Assembly: GCF_011694515.1 (NCBI RefSeq)
Contig: NZ_CP050192.1
Span: forward strand, 2,973,301 to 3,037,300
Length of the DNA stretch: 64,000 nucleotides
DNA from: Mycobacterium sp. DL592
GTDB lineage: Bacteria; Actinomycetota; Actinomycetes; Mycobacteriales; Mycobacteriaceae
Direction: 5' to 3'
Part shown: one piece after another, positions 1-10,637 of the stretch
Position numbering within the stretch: position 1 is the first letter of the stretch
How the letters are laid out: the number at the start of each line of letters is the position of its first letter
Program-made: the position numbers and the translations under genes
Notes under the pieces: generated by a model
Told to the model about the DNA's origin: nothing
Databases searched by the model: none
Seen by the model: the letters and a program-made list of their open reading frames with translations, nothing else

Positions 1-1169
1 TGCCGCAGGGCCCCAACCCGGTGCAGACGTTCATCCCCGTCGCGGCGATCAGTGACATGCTGCTGCACCCCGGTGAAACGTATACCTACAACGGGCTGAC
101 CCTGACCTACCCCGACATCAAATGCGTGTACTGGGCCGGCGGCAATCCCTTTCACCACCACCAGAATCTGCCGCGGCTGCGCCGCGCGCTGGGCCGAGTG
201 GACACCGTGGTGGTGCACGACCCGTACTGGACGCCGATGGCCCGCCACGCCGACATCGTGGTTCCCTCCACGACCGCCTTTGAGCGTGAGGACTTCTCCG
301 GATCCCGCAACGACCCGCTGCTGGTGGCGATGCGGGCGCTCACCGCGCCGTACGCCGACGCCCGCGACGACTACACCACCTTCGCCGACCTGGCGCACCG
401 CCTGGGGTTCGGTGAGCAGTTCACCGAGGGCCGCACCGCGCGCCAGTGGCTTGCCCATCTGTACGAGATATGGTCGGCTGAAATCGATTTCGCGGTACCC
501 GATTTCGATCAGTTCTGGGCCGACGGGTTCGTGCGGCTACCGGTCGAGGACGGTCTGACGCTGCTCGCCGACTTCCGCGCCGACCCGCAGACCCACCGGC
601 TGGCGACCCCGAGCGGGCGCATCGAGATCTTCTCGCAGACCATCGACGGCTTCGGCTACCCGGACTGCGCCGGGCACCCCCGTTGGTACGAGCCCACCGA
701 GTGGCTCGGCGGGCCGCGCGCGCACCGCTATCCGCTGCACCTGATCGCCAACCAGCCCGCGAGCAGGCTGCACAGCCAGCTCGACGCAGGCGCCACCAGC
801 GCGGCCACGAAAGTGCAAGGCCGCGAGCCGATCCGGATGCACCCCGCCGATGCCGCCGAGCGCGACATCGCCGACGGTGACGTGGTGCGGGTGTTCAACG
901 ACCGCGGCGCCTGCCTGGCGGGCGTGGTCGTCGACGAGGGGCTTCGGCCGCGCGTGGTTCAACTGTCCACCGGCGCCTGGTATGACCCACTGGACCCGGC
1001 CGATCCTGATTCGATGTGCGTGCACGGCAATCCGAACGTGCTGACCGACGACATCGGAACGTCGGCGCTGGCCCGTGGGTGCACCGGCGCGGCGGTGCTG
1101 GTCGAGGTGGAGAAGTTCGCCGGGGTGCTGCCTCCGGTTCGGGCGCACCAACCCCCGGTGATCCGATGA
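1..1169 (+). CDS. Molybdopterin oxidoreductase, C-terminal part (5' end outside window)
   Basis: C-terminal part of a molybdenum-cofactor oxidoreductase of the DMSO reductase / biotin sulfoxide reductase (BisC) type. The frame is open from base 3, and the residues before the first in-window GTG (base 21) fit the family, so the gene begins upstream of the window. The segment VYWAGGNPFHHHQ and the DIVVPSTTAFERED segment, where the cofactor is bound, are typical. The last third is the molydopterin-dinucleotide-binding domain (IRMHPADAAERDIADGDVV and the following residues), ending with the usual GCTGAAVLVEVEKF tail. The substrate cannot be read from this part; an S- or N-oxide is usual in the family. 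It converges on hflX with one base between the stop codons. Confidence 0.85.
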   Translation, partial: PQGPNPVQTFIPVAAISDMLLHPGETYTYNGLTLTYPDIKCVYWAGGNPFHHHQNLPRLRRALGRVDTVVVHDPYWTPMARHADIVVPSTTAFEREDFSGSRNDPLLVAMRALTAPYADARDDYTTFADLAHRLGFGEQFTEGRTARQWLAHLYEIWSAEIDFAVPDFDQFWADGFVRLPVEDGLTLLADFRADPQTHRLATPSGRIEIFSQTIDGFGYPDCAGHPRWYEPTEWLGGPRAHRYPLHLIANQPASRLHSQLDAGATSAATKVQGREPIRMHPADAAERDIADGDVVRVFNDRGACLAGVVVDEGLRPRVVQLSTGAWYDPLDPADPDSMCVHGNPNVLTDDIGTSALARGCTGAAVLVEVEKFAGVLPPVRAHQPPVIR

Positions 1170-1170
1170 C

Positions 1171-2574
1171 CTAGGTCGCGTACTGCCGAAGCCCAGCGGC
1201 CAGCGCTGCCGGCACCCGTGCCTTCAGGCGCGTACCGGCCTCGGTGTGCTCGGTGGCATCGACGTGGCCGTCGTTGTGCAGGCGTGCGACCAGATCGCCG
1301 CGTTCGTAGGGAATGGTGACGTCCACGGTGATCTCGCGCGGCTCGACCAATTCACCGAGGCGGGTACGCAGCCGCTCGACCCCCTCACCGGTGTGCGCGG
1401 AGACGAACACCGCACCCGGTAGCGCACGGCGCAGCTGAGCCAGGGTCAGATCCGCGGCGGCATCGATCTTGTTGACTACCAACAGTTCCGGGGCGGGCGC
1501 GGCATGGTGGTCGTTCTGGACTTCGCGGACGACCTGGCGGACCGCTTCGATCTGTGCCATCGGGTTGCTGTCTGATCCGTCGACGACATGCACCAGCAGG
1601 TCGGCGTCGACGACCTCCTCCAGCGTGGAGCGGAACGCCTCGACGAGCTGGGTCGGCAGGTGGCGCACGAAGCCGACGGTGTCGGTCACCGTGAACTGTC
1701 GGCCATCGTCGAATTCACCACGGCGCGTGGTGGGTTCGAGGGTGGCGAACAACGCGTTCTGCACCAGGACACCGGCGCCGGTCAGGGCGTTGAGCAGGCT
1801 GGACTTGCCGGCGTTGGTGTAGCCGACGATGGCGATCGACGGCACGTCGCTGTGCAGCCGACGGCTGCGCTGAGTGTCGCGGATCTGCTTCATGTCCTTG
1901 ATCTCGCGGCGCAGCTTCGACATTCGCTCGCGAATGCGGCGCCGGTCGGTCTCGATCTTGGTCTCACCGGGCCCGCGGGTGCCCACCCCGCCGCTGCTGC
2001 CGCCGGCGCCACCACCCTGCCGCGACATCGACTCACCCCAGCCGCGCAGGCGCGGCAGCATGTACTCCATCTGGGCGAAGGCAACCTGCGCCTTGCCCTC
2101 CCGGCTGGTGGCGTGCTGGGCGAAGATGTCCAGGATCAGCGCGGTCCGGTCGATGACTTTGACCTTGACGACTTTTTCCAGCGCGTTCAGCTGGGCGGGG
2201 CTCAGCTCACCGTCGCAGATGACGGTGTCGGCTCCGGTGGCGATGACGATCTGGCGCAGCTCCTGGGCCTTGCCCGAGCCGATGTAGGTCGACGGGTCCG
2301 GCTTGGAGCGGCGCTGGATGATCCCTTCGAGCACCTCCGAGCCGGCCGTCTCGGCCAGTGCCGCCAATTCGGCCAGGCTCGCGTCGGCGTCGGCGGCGCT
2401 GCCGTCGGTCCATACCCCGACCAGCACGACCCGCTCGAGTCGCAGCTGGCGGTATTCGACCTCGGAGACGTCGGCGAGTTCGGTGGACAGCCCGGCGACG
2501 CGCCGCAGGGCGGCGCGGTCCTCGAGTGCGAGTTCGCCGAGACTCGGCTCGGCGGAAGGATCAGATGTGGTCAT
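1171..2574 (-). CDS. hflX: GTPase HflX
   Basis: Ribosome-associated GTPase that splits stalled or stressed ribosomes. The 467-residue product has the HflX N-terminal domain, a glycine-rich linker with GTRGPGETKIETDRR, then a G domain with P-loop GYTNAGKS (about 251-258), DTVG (298-301) and NKID (368-371). The start is set at ATG 2574 (MTTSDPSAEP), which gives a normal N-terminus; an in-frame GTG at 2601 would add nine residues without homology. It lies 63 bases downstream of dapF on the same strand, the order hflX-dapF-miaA being conserved in mycobacteria, so cotranscription is likely. Identification is by motif and synteny. Confidence 0.95.
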   Translation of the reverse strand: MTTSDPSAEPSLGELALEDRAALRRVAGLSTELADVSEVEYRQLRLERVVLVGVWTDGSAADADASLAELAALAETAGSEVLEGIIQRRSKPDPSTYIGSGKAQELRQIVIATGADTVICDGELSPAQLNALEKVVKVKVIDRTALILDIFAQHATSREGKAQVAFAQMEYMLPRLRGWGESMSRQGGGAGGSSGGVGTRGPGETKIETDRRRIRERMSKLRREIKDMKQIRDTQRSRRLHSDVPSIAIVGYTNAGKSSLLNALTGAGVLVQNALFATLEPTTRRGEFDDGRQFTVTDTVGFVRHLPTQLVEAFRSTLEEVVDADLLVHVVDGSDSNPMAQIEAVRQVVREVQNDHHAAPAPELLVVNKIDAAADLTLAQLRRALPGAVFVSAHTGEGVERLRTRLGELVEPREITVDVTIPYERGDLVARLHNDGHVDATEHTEAGTRLKARVPAALAAGLRQYAT

Positions 2575-2637
2575 AACTGGTACCGATCGTGTCACGCACA
2601 CCCAACGTGGCGCACCTCAATAACGTGCCCTGCGTAC

Positions 2638-3510
2638 TCAGAGCTGGGCCGCCCACCACACGTCGGCCAGCTCGCCGCGGGCCACCAGCACCGACGGGCC
2701 GCGCAGGAAGCTGCTGGTGTCGGTGACCTCCACGCTGACCTCACCACCGGGAATCCGGACCCGCAGCACACCGGTCGGCGTACCCAGGTAGTCCAGTGCG
2801 GCCACGGCAGCGGCGACCGTGCCGGTGCCGCAGGAACGTGTCTCGCCGACGCCACGCTCGTGGACTCGCATCGACACGGCGCCACCGGCCGGTGCAGTGA
2901 GCACCTCGATGTTGACGCCCTCGGGGAACTGGGAGTGGTCGAACTGCACGGGTGCCGCGACATCCAGAGCGGCCAGCGCGGCATCGCTGAGCTCCGGGTC
3001 CAGGCAGGCCAGATGGGGGTTGCCGACGTCGATTCCGACCCCGGTGAACGTGCGCCCGCCGACGGTGGCGGTCCCGACTCCGAGCCGGTTGACCTTGCCC
3101 ATCTCGACGGTGACCTCGGCGTCGACGGCATCGGCGCGGTGCACGACCACCGGACGCGGACCGGCCAGCGACCCGACGACGAACTCGTCGCGCTCCTCCA
3201 GGCCGCTGGCCCGCAGGTAGTGGGCGAACACCCGCACCCCGTTGCCGCACATCTGGGCGAACGAGCCGTCGGCGTTGCGGTAGTCCATGTACCAATCGCC
3301 GGCCTCGACACCCTCGGGCAGCCGATCCAGCACGCCCGCAGCGATCACGGCCCCGGCGGTGGTGACCCGCAGCACGCCGTCGGCGCCCAGGCCGCGGCGC
3401 CGGTCGCACAGCGCGGCGACCGCGCCGGGAGCCAGCTCCAAGCGGGCGTCGAGGTCGGCAAGCAGCACGAAGTCGTTCTGCGTTCCGTGCCCTTTGGCGA
3501 ATGTCACCAC
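2638..3510 (-). CDS. dapF: Diaminopimelate epimerase
   Basis: Converts LL- to meso-diaminopimelate, the precursor of lysine and of the peptidoglycan cross-link. 290 residues, the family length. The two catalytic cysteines are visible as C88 in QMCGNGVR and C227 in [10 protein letters not shown], and the N-terminal KGHGTQNDF is typical. The start is GTG 3510, or the adjacent GTG 3507. It follows miaA with a four-base gap and is probably translated from the same mRNA. dapA, another enzyme of this pathway, is at 34.8 kb in this window. Confidence 0.97.
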   Translation of the reverse strand: MVTFAKGHGTQNDFVLLADLDARLELAPGAVAALCDRRRGLGADGVLRVTTAGAVIAAGVLDRLPEGVEAGDWYMDYRNADGSFAQMCGNGVRVFAHYLRASGLEERDEFVVGSLAGPRPVVVHRADAVDAEVTVEMGKVNRLGVGTATVGGRTFTGVGIDVGNPHLACLDPELSDAALAALDVAAPVQFDHSQFPEGVNIEVLTAPAGGAVSMRVHERGVGETRSCGTGTVAAAVAALDYLGTPTGVLRVRIPGGEVSVEVTDTSSFLRGPSVLVARGELADVWWAAQL

Positions 3511-3514
3511 GCGT

Positions 3515-4444
3515 TCAGGATACGTCGCGCCAGTGCGCGATCACCTGGTCGGCGAGCCCGGGCGCCGACCCGTCGAGCCAGATGATCCGGTGGTCGCGGC
3601 GAAACCACGACCGCTGACGGCGCACGTAGCGGCGGGTTCCGATGAACGTCAGCTCTCGGGCTTGCGCGAGGTGTTCAGCGCCGCCCCCGGCGTCCAGCGC
3701 GGCGATCACCTGCGCGTAGCCCAGCGCCCGGCCCGCGGTGACACCGTCGCGAAGCCCGTTGCCCAACAGGGAGCTGACCTCCTCGACCAGTCCGGTGTCG
3801 AACATCGCGTCGGTGCGCTGCGCCAGGCGTTCGTCGAGAACCGCAGTGTCCCAATCCAATCCGACGATCAGCGTGTTCCAGCGCGGCGCCCCGATCCGGG
3901 GTGCGGAGGCGGCGAACGGCTGGCCGGTCAGCTCGACGACCTCCAATGCCCGCACGATGCGGCGCCCGTCGGTGGCCAGGATCGCCGCCGCGGCCGCCGG
4001 GTCGCGCGCGGCGAGCTCGGTGTGCAGTGCGGCCACCCCGACCTCGGCCAGCCGGTGCTCCCAGCGCGCCCGCACCTGGGGGTCGGTGGCCGGGAAGGCC
4101 CAGTCGTCGAGCAACGACTGGATGTACATCATCGAGCCGCCGACGATCACCGGCACCGCGCCGCGGTTCATGACGGCTTCGACATCGGCGACGGCCGCGT
4201 GCTGGTAGCGCGCGACGGTCGCTGTCTCCGTGACGTCGAGGACATCGAGCTGGTGATGCGGTATGCCCTGGCGTTCGGCGACACTGAGCTTGGCGGTGCC
4301 GATGTCCATGCCGCGGTACTGCTGCATCGCGTCGGCGTTGATGATCTCGACGCCGATCTGCCCGCCGAGCGCTTCGGCGACCCGCAGCGCCAGCTGCGAC
4401 TTTCCGGTGCCCGTCGGACCGATGACGGCAATCGGTCGGCTCAC
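3515..4444 (-). CDS. miaA: tRNA dimethylallyltransferase
   Basis: Transfers a dimethylallyl group to N6 of A37 in tRNAs reading codons that start with U. The P-loop GPTGTGKSQ lies at residues 9-17. The substrate-contact region [18 protein letters not shown] and the tRNA-binding segment [14 protein letters not shown] are clear. 309 residues is normal. The GTG start at 4444 overlaps the stop of the upstream gene in a GTGA, implying translational coupling. The product i6A is the substrate of MiaB, encoded at 8.2-9.8 kb, so both steps of ms2i6A formation are in this window. Confidence 0.97.
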   Translation of the reverse strand: MSRPIAVIGPTGTGKSQLALRVAEALGGQIGVEIINADAMQQYRGMDIGTAKLSVAERQGIPHHQLDVLDVTETATVARYQHAAVADVEAVMNRGAVPVIVGGSMMYIQSLLDDWAFPATDPQVRARWEHRLAEVGVAALHTELAARDPAAAAAILATDGRRIVRALEVVELTGQPFAASAPRIGAPRWNTLIVGLDWDTAVLDERLAQRTDAMFDTGLVEEVSSLLGNGLRDGVTAGRALGYAQVIAALDAGGGAEHLAQARELTFIGTRRYVRRQRSWFRRDHRIIWLDGSAPGLADQVIAHWRDVS

Positions 4445-5133
4445 TCCGTGATGGTCCAGACACCGACGAAGTAGCCCACGCCGTAGGGCGCGCCGCGCAC
4501 CAGTTCGCGCGCCGAGCGCGGCCCGGGACCGGCCAGCCCGGCCAGAACCTGGTAGGCGACCCGCCCGACGATCGCGTCGGGCAGCTCGGCCAGCGCAGCG
4601 GTATTACCGGCGGCCAGGGCGTCGTCGAGGGCGGCCTGCACCGGCTCGGCGTCCGGGTCGTAGCCGCCGGGAGCCGGCGGTGTGAGCGTGTTCGCGCCGT
4701 CGGCTACCACCAGCACCCCGACCGAACCCTCGAGAGCGTCGAGTTCGGCGCGCAGCGACCGCCCCGCTGCGACCGCGGCCCCGGCGTCCAGGCCAGCGGC
4801 GAAGACGCGCACCTCAGCGCGCGCGGTGGGGTTGGCCTGCCCGCGCAACCAGCCGGTGAACAGCGCGCACAGCGGCAGGGCGCTGACCGTGTCCGGCGCA
4901 TCGGGTGCCAGCGCGACCGGAATGTCGACGCCGTATCCGGCGAAGGTGCCGGATGTGGCCGGTTCGATGACTTCCCCGATCGGAGCGACGCCGATCGCGA
5001 CCCACCGGTCCGGTAGCTCCGCGGCCGCGGCCAGGGCCGCGTCGCGGTATGACGCGACCTCCACGGCAGCCGAGCTGGCGAGCTGAGGCACCAGAACCGG
5101 CGCGGACGGGGTCACTGCGATGGCCGTCAACAC
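4441..5133 (-). CDS. Extradiol-dioxygenase class III (subunit B-like) conserved protein
   Basis: A protein of about 230 residues matching by position and sequence style the conserved mycobacterial protein next to miaA (Rv2728c in M. tuberculosis). The N-terminus reads [19 protein letters not shown] and recalls the LigB-like fold of class III extradiol dioxygenases, but a metal-binding His/Glu set is not obvious to me, so catalytic activity is unproven. Start GTG 5133 (TTG 5130 also possible). The end overlaps the miaA start by four bases. A very long open frame running from here to 8253 is an artefact of high GC; only this C-terminal part is a gene. Confidence 0.8.
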   Translation of the reverse strand: MLTAIAVTPSAPVLVPQLASSAAVEVASYRDAALAAAAELPDRWVAIGVAPIGEVIEPATSGTFAGYGVDIPVALAPDAPDTVSALPLCALFTGWLRGQANPTARAEVRVFAAGLDAGAAVAAGRSLRAELDALEGSVGVLVVADGANTLTPPAPGGYDPDAEPVQAALDDALAAGNTAALAELPDAIVGRVAYQVLAGLAGPGPRSARELVRGAPYGVGYFVGVWTITE

Positions 5134-5156
5134 GCCACACACGCTAGTCCCGCGGG

Positions 5157-6107
5157 TCAGCCGGGTGCCGCCGCAGGCCGCCCCGAGACCACCTCGCCGC
5201 GGGCCAGCGCCACCGTCGCCGCCACCATCACCACCACGGCGACGATCAGGACCAGCCAGCCCGCCCTGTCGGCCCGCAGTGTCTCGCCGAGCACGAAGAC
5301 ACCGAGGATCGAGCCGACCATGGGCTCGCTGACCGTCACCGCCGGCAGTGAGGCGGCCAGTGACCCGGCCCGGAAAGCCGACTGCTGCAAAGCAGTGGCC
5401 ACGACGGCTACCACCGCCCACGGATAGAGCTCCGGGGTCTTCAGCAGCGCCCAGATCCCGTCGGCCAAGCGGTCGACGACACCCTTGGTGAGCACGGCGA
5501 ACAGCCCCCACAGTGAGCCGGCGACGACACCGAGCAGCACCGCGGCAGCAGGTTTGCCTCTGCCCATTCCCGGGTCGCTGCGCTCCTGCCCTCCGGTGCC
5601 CATTCCCGGGTCGCTGCGCTCCTGCCCTCCGCCTAGCAGCCTTGCGCCGACCAGGCACAGCACCAGCACCGGTCCCAGCGTCGCGATCACCCATACCCAC
5701 AGCTCCCAGCCCGCCCGGGACTGCCCTTCGGTCGGGTTGCCGACGGTGACGATGACAGCTACGGCACCGGCGAGCAGCACCGCCCAGATCCACTGCACGC
5801 GCGTCACCCGCCGGCCGGCGTAGCGAGCGCTGATCGGCAGCGCGAACAGCAGCGAGGTCACCATCAGGGCCTGGACCAGCAGCACCGAGCCGAACCCGAG
5901 GGCGGCGGCCTGGAACGCGAAGCCACCACCAGCGACCAGGCTGCCCAGCCACCACCGCCAGTCCCTGAGCAGATGCAGAAACAGGGCGGCGTGGCCGACG
6001 GGTTCGTCGGTCACGGTCTGGGCCGAGCGCTGCTGGATGACGTCGCCGATCGCGATGCACAGCGCCGCGCACAGGGTGAGAATGGTGGCGATTTCCGCCT
6101 TGCCCAT
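5157..6107 (-). CDS. DMT-superfamily permease (EamA-like)
   Basis: Integral membrane protein of about 316 residues with about nine to ten hydrophobic segments and the repeated organisation of drug/metabolite transporters; counterpart of mycobacterial Rv2729c. The start is ATG 6107 (MGKAEIATILT), preceded by the strong ribosome site GGGGAGGAG; the frame is open further upstream but that extension is proline-rich and unsupported. The N-terminal helices contain AIGDVIQQRSAQ, and the C-terminal half the usual helix with SEPMVGSILGVFVLGE. A hydrophilic loop near the middle holds a duplicated 12-residue peptide (see repeat at 5561). Substrate unknown. It ends 23 bases before the next minus-strand gene. 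Confidence 0.85.
   Translation of the reverse strand: MGKAEIATILTLCAALCIAIGDVIQQRSAQTVTDEPVGHAALFLHLLRDWRWWLGSLVAGGGFAFQAAALGFGSVLLVQALMVTSLLFALPISARYAGRRVTRVQWIWAVLLAGAVAVIVTVGNPTEGQSRAGWELWVWVIATLGPVLVLCLVGARLLGGGQERSDPGMGTGGQERSDPGMGRGKPAAAVLLGVVAGSLWGLFAVLTKGVVDRLADGIWALLKTPELYPWAVVAVVATALQQSAFRAGSLAASLPAVTVSEPMVGSILGVFVLGETLRADRAGWLVLIVAVVVMVAATVALARGEVVSGRPAAAPG
5561..5632. repeat. 36-bp tandem duplication inside the permease gene
   Basis: Two adjacent 36-bp copies (5561-5596 and 5597-5632), identical at 35 of 36 positions. On the minus strand they encode GGQERSDPGMGT then GGQERSDPGMGR, so the frame is kept. It falls in a hydrophilic loop between membrane halves. Near-identity suggests recent slippage or acquisition of a dispersed short element. 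Confidence 0.95.
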
Positions 6108-6327
6108 GGTCTCCTCCCCGCTCGCCGGAGAAGCCAGACTGCCCGGCCGCGGTGCCGGCGTGCAAGCCGGACCGGCGAACCCGGGGGCATACGCGGGACC
6201 GACCTGGTTCAATACGTTCGAGGAAGGCCACCCTGAGGGTGGCCGACCTTCGTCCAGGCAGCATTGGCGCCGCGTCGCGCGGCAGGTGCGCGGGAGCTAC
6301 CGCGCGGAGGGTAGGTGACGCGAGCTC

Positions 6328-7653
6328 ATGACGATCGACGAACCCCACGGCGGCGAATCGCCCAAGCCGGTTCCCCGACCGGGTCCTGCCCGACCGGTTC
6401 CGCGCCCGCACCCACCGGCCACGCCCGTGGTCGCACCGCCGACCAGTGACCCGCACCGGTTCGGCCGCGTCGACGACGACGGAACGGTCTGGCTGATCAC
6501 CTCCTCCGGTGAACGGACTATCGGCTCCTGGCAGGCCGGCGACACCGAGGCCGCCTATGCCCACTTCGGGCGGCGTTTCGAGGACCTGGCCACCGAGGTC
6601 ACCCTGATGGAGACGCGGCTGGCCTCCGGTACCGGCGATGCCCGCAAGATCAAGGCGGCCGCGGCCGCCCTGGCCGAAACATTGCCTACCGCAAGCGTTC
6701 TCGGCGACATCGATGCACTGGCCGACAGGCTGGCCGCAATCCGCGACCACGCCGACGAGACCGCCGCGGCTGACCGGGCGCGCCGCGACGAGCACCGCGC
6801 CGCGCAAGCTGCCCGCAAGGAGGCCCTGGCCGCCGAGGCCGAGGAAATCGCCAACAATTCCACCCAGTGGAAAGCGGCAGGCGATCGGCTGCGCACGATC
6901 CTCGACGAGTGGCGCTCCATCACCGGTCTGGACCGCAAGACCGACGACGCCCTGTGGAAGCGGTATTCGGCGGCTCGCGAGACGTTCAACCGGCGCCGGG
7001 GGTCGCATTTCGCCGAACTCGACCGGGAGCGCGCCGGCGCCAAGCAGACCAAGGAGAAGCTGTGCGAGCAGGCCGAGGAGCTGTCGGGTTCCACCGACTG
7101 GGCGGCCACCGCGGCGACGTTCCGTGACCTGCTGACTCAGTGGAAAGCGGCGGGCCGGGCGGCCAAGGACGTCGACGACGTCCTCTGGCACCGGTTCAAG
7201 TCCGCGCAGGACACGTTCTTCGCGGCGCGCAACGCCATCAGCGCCGAGCGGGACGCGGAGTTCACCGCGAACGCCACCGCCAAGGAAGCGCTGCTGGCCG
7301 AGGCGGAGAAGCTCGACACCTCCAACCTGGAGGCGGCGCGTTCGGCGCTGCGCACGCTCACCGACAAGTGGGACGCCATCGGCAAGGTGCCGCGGGAACG
7401 ACAGGCCGACCTGGAGCGACGGCTGCGCGCGGTGGAGAAGAAGATCCGCGACGCCGCCGACTCGGGGTGGACCGACCCGCAGGCCCAGGCCCGCGCCGAG
7501 CAGTTCCGGGCCCGCGTCGAGCAGTTCGAGAAGCAGGCCGAGAAGGCCGAGGCGGCCGGCCGCACCAAGGAGGCAGCCGAGGCCAGGGCCAGCGCCGAGC
7601 AGTGGCGGCAGTGGGCCGACGCGGCGGTCGAGGCGTTGGGCAAGAAGCGCTAG
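6328..7653 (+). CDS. DUF349 domain protein (Rv2731-like)
   Basis: A 441-residue, alanine- and arginine-rich, mostly helical soluble protein. A proline-rich N-terminus (about 1-45) is followed by repeated DUF349 units recognisable by W-K-A-A-G/D motifs (for example [16 protein letters not shown] and [20 protein letters not shown]) and a charged coiled-coil C-terminus. It corresponds to M. tuberculosis Rv2731 by position between the DMT permease and the small membrane protein. Its biochemical role is not known to me. The ATG at 6328 has a purine-rich GGAGGGTAGG about 15 bases upstream. Its last four bases overlap the 3' end of the convergent gene. Confidence 0.9.
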   Translation: MTIDEPHGGESPKPVPRPGPARPVPRPHPPATPVVAPPTSDPHRFGRVDDDGTVWLITSSGERTIGSWQAGDTEAAYAHFGRRFEDLATEVTLMETRLASGTGDARKIKAAAAALAETLPTASVLGDIDALADRLAAIRDHADETAAADRARRDEHRAAQAARKEALAAEAEEIANNSTQWKAAGDRLRTILDEWRSITGLDRKTDDALWKRYSAARETFNRRRGSHFAELDRERAGAKQTKEKLCEQAEELSGSTDWAATAATFRDLLTQWKAAGRAAKDVDDVLWHRFKSAQDTFFAARNAISAERDAEFTANATAKEALLAEAEKLDTSNLEAARSALRTLTDKWDAIGKVPRERQADLERRLRAVEKKIRDAADSGWTDPQAQARAEQFRARVEQFEKQAEKAEAAGRTKEAAEARASAEQWRQWADAAVEALGKKR

Positions 7654-8246
7654 GCGCCGGTTTCGGCGGGCGGCGGCGGTTGCTCGCCGCGTTCGCGCCG
7701 GTCGACGTCGTCGAGCAATGACCGGGACTGGCGTTCGGCGGCTTCGCGGCGACGCTCGTCCTCGGCGGCGAGCTGGACCGCGGTGCGGGTCCACACCACC
7801 CGGGCCCAGTGGAAGGCCAGCAGGATCACGGTGATCCACCCCAGGATCAGGCCGATGCCCGGGCCGGGATGACCATGGGTGGCGGTCTGGCGGGACCAGA
7901 CCGCCAGCATCCCGATGGCGCTGGCCAGACCGCACCCGACCAGGGCGAACCACGCCAGCACCCACCGCCGGGTGAGCAGTGCCAGCATGGAGAAGCCGAC
8001 GCCGAAAACCAGTGCGAGCCAGGTGAATATCCGCGACGGCAGGGCGATGCCGACACTGATGGCCTTGTCGTTGCCGACCAGGACGTCGAGCCCGCGGGCA
8101 CCGCCGGTGTGCGGCAGGATCAGCGACACCAGCAGCACGAACACCAGGATCGCCACGACCAGGGCGCGGGCCCCGGGCTGTATCTCGCCGGCGACTTTCC
8201 GTTCGGCCGCCTCGATCTCGTCGCGGTAGGACTCGAAGTCGTTCAC
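7650..8246 (-). CDS. Four-helix membrane protein (Rv2732c-like)
   Basis: About 198 residues: a charged N-terminus ([21 protein letters not shown]), four hydrophobic helices between about 25 and 150, and a charged C-terminus. It corresponds to the conserved mycobacterial membrane protein beside miaB; function unknown. GTG 8246 is chosen as start because it overlaps the miaB stop in a GTGA; ATG 8255 in the same frame would add three residues. Likely cotranscribed with miaB. Confidence 0.85.
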   Translation of the reverse strand: MNDFESYRDEIEAAERKVAGEIQPGARALVVAILVFVLLVSLILPHTGGARGLDVLVGNDKAISVGIALPSRIFTWLALVFGVGFSMLALLTRRWVLAWFALVGCGLASAIGMLAVWSRQTATHGHPGPGIGLILGWITVILLAFHWARVVWTRTAVQLAAEDERRREAAERQSRSLLDDVDRRERGEQPPPPAETGA

Positions 8247-9778
8247 TGCCCACATCCCGTCGGTTCGACCGGAGCCGGTCTGCCCACCGAGGGCAGGCCC
8301 AATCCGGTGGTGCGCGGACGCTGGCCCGCGGCGTGTGCGTCCCCGGCGCGGGTGCGCCGGTAGCTCAGCAGCGGGGCGTCGGCGATCAGGTGGTGCGGGG
8401 CCGCACCGGTGACGGTGGTGGTGAGGATGTCTCCCGGACGCACCTGCGTGTCACCCGGGGTGAAGTGCACCAGCCGGCCGTCACGGGCCCTGCCGCTCAT
8501 GCGTGCGGTGCTGGCGTCCTTGCGGCCCTCGCCGGTGGCCACCAGAAGCTCCACCTCCGCGCCGATCTGGGCGGTGTTCTCCTCGAACGAGATCTGCTCC
8601 TGCAGCTCGATGAGCCGCTGATAGCGTTCTTGCACAACGGCTTTGGGCAACTGACCGTCGAGTTCGGCGGCCGGGGTACCGGGGCGCTTGGAGTACTGGA
8701 AGGTGAACGCCGCCGAGAATCGGGCGGCGCGCACCACCTCGAGGGTGGCGGCGAAGTCGTCCTCGGACTCCCCCGGGAAGCCGACGATGATGTCGGTGGT
8801 GATCGCGGCGTGCGGCATGGCCGCGCGGACGCGCTCGATGATGCCCAGGTACTTCTCGGCGCGATACGAGCGGCGCATCGCCCGCAGGACCCGGTCCGAG
8901 CCGGACTGCAGCGGCATGTGCAGTGCGGGGCAGACGTTGGGCGTCTGCGCCATCGCCTCGATGACGTCGTCGGTGAATTCGGCCGGGTGCGGCGAAGTGA
9001 ACCGAACCCGTTCGAGCCCGTCGATGTCACCACAGCTGCGCAGCAGCGACGCGAACGCGCCGCGGTCGCGTGGGGTGTCCGGGTCGGCGAAGGACACCCC
9101 GTAGGCATTCACGTTCTGTCCGAGCAGGGTCACTTCGAGCACGCCCTGGTCGACCAGCGAGCGCACCTCGGCCAGGATGTCGGCGGGGCGACGGTCCACC
9201 TCCTTGCCGCGCAGCGCGGGCACGATACAGAAGGTGCAGGTGTTGTTGCAGCCGACTGAAATGGAAACCCAAGCCGCATAAGCGGATTCGCGCGCAGCGG
9301 GCAGCGTCGAGGGGAATTCCTGCAGCGACTCGGCGATCTCGACCTGGGCTTCGCGGTTGTGCCGGGCTCGCTCAAGCAGCGCAGGCAGCGACCCGATGTT
9401 GTGGGTGCCGAACACCACGTCGACCCACGGAGCTTTCTTGAGCAGGCCCTCCCGGTCCTTTTGCGCCAGGCAGCCGCCGACAGCGATCTGCATCTCCGGG
9501 TCGGCCTGCTTGCGCGGCGCCAGGTGGCTGATGTTGCCGTAGAGCTTGTTGTCCGCGTTCTCCCGCACCGCGCACGTGTTGAACACCACGACGTCGGCGT
9601 CTTCACCGTCTGCGGCGCGGCGATAGCCCGCGGCCTCCAGCAAGCCGGCCAGGCGCTCGGAGTCGTGGACGTTCATCTGGCAGCCGTAGGTGCGGACCTG
9701 GTAGGTGCGCCCAGCCGGCGAGCGCGACGGATCGCCCGCTTCCGAGCCCTGGGTCAGCACCGATGTCACGAACCTCAT
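8243..9778 (-). CDS. miaB: tRNA-2-methylthio-N6-dimethylallyladenosine synthase
   Basis: Radical-SAM methylthiotransferase that adds the 2-methylthio group to i6A37 of tRNA. Domains in order: N-terminal UPF0004 domain with [11 protein letters not shown] and the NTCAVRENA segment that supply cysteines for one Fe-S cluster, the radical-SAM core with CNNTCTFC (CxxxCxxC), and a C-terminal TRAM domain. The start is ATG 9778 ([11 protein letters not shown]), giving 511 residues; the open frame to 9934 adds non-homologous sequence overlapping the divergent promoter. It follows miaA functionally. Confidence 0.95.
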   Translation of the reverse strand: MRFVTSVLTQGSEAGDPSRSPAGRTYQVRTYGCQMNVHDSERLAGLLEAAGYRRAADGEDADVVVFNTCAVRENADNKLYGNISHLAPRKQADPEMQIAVGGCLAQKDREGLLKKAPWVDVVFGTHNIGSLPALLERARHNREAQVEIAESLQEFPSTLPAARESAYAAWVSISVGCNNTCTFCIVPALRGKEVDRRPADILAEVRSLVDQGVLEVTLLGQNVNAYGVSFADPDTPRDRGAFASLLRSCGDIDGLERVRFTSPHPAEFTDDVIEAMAQTPNVCPALHMPLQSGSDRVLRAMRRSYRAEKYLGIIERVRAAMPHAAITTDIIVGFPGESEDDFAATLEVVRAARFSAAFTFQYSKRPGTPAAELDGQLPKAVVQERYQRLIELQEQISFEENTAQIGAEVELLVATGEGRKDASTARMSGRARDGRLVHFTPGDTQVRPGDILTTTVTGAAPHHLIADAPLLSYRRTRAGDAHAAGQRPRTTGLGLPSVGRPAPVEPTGCGQ

Positions 9779-9851
9779 GGTACGGAGCAGGTGCGGGCGC
9801 GGAGAAATCGCTTGGATCGGCCAACGCTCGGCAAACTGAGGGTTACCTGGG

Positions 9852-9857
9852 TATGGT
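9852..9857 (+). promoter_or_regulatory. -10 box TATGGT of gluA
   Basis: TATGGT ends eight bases before the ATG at 9866, so the predicted transcription start is within two bases of that codon: an almost leaderless mRNA. No Shine-Dalgarno sequence precedes the ATG. Confidence 0.55.
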
Positions 9858-9865
9858 CTGAATGT

Positions 9866-10618
<753 letters not shown>

Positions 10619-10637
10619 GGCGAAAGGAACACCCGAT

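Noticed and set aside
1588..3585. Long plus-strand open frame over hflX/dapF
   Set aside because: Antisense to two well-identified genes; composition is typical of antisense shadow frames (rich in Gly, Arg, His, Asp).
5134..8253. A very long minus-strand open frame continuing from the gene at 4441 to 8253
   Set aside because: It is a high-GC artefact overlapping the DMT permease, the DUF349 gene and the small membrane protein; only the part from 4441 to 5133 has gene-like sequence.
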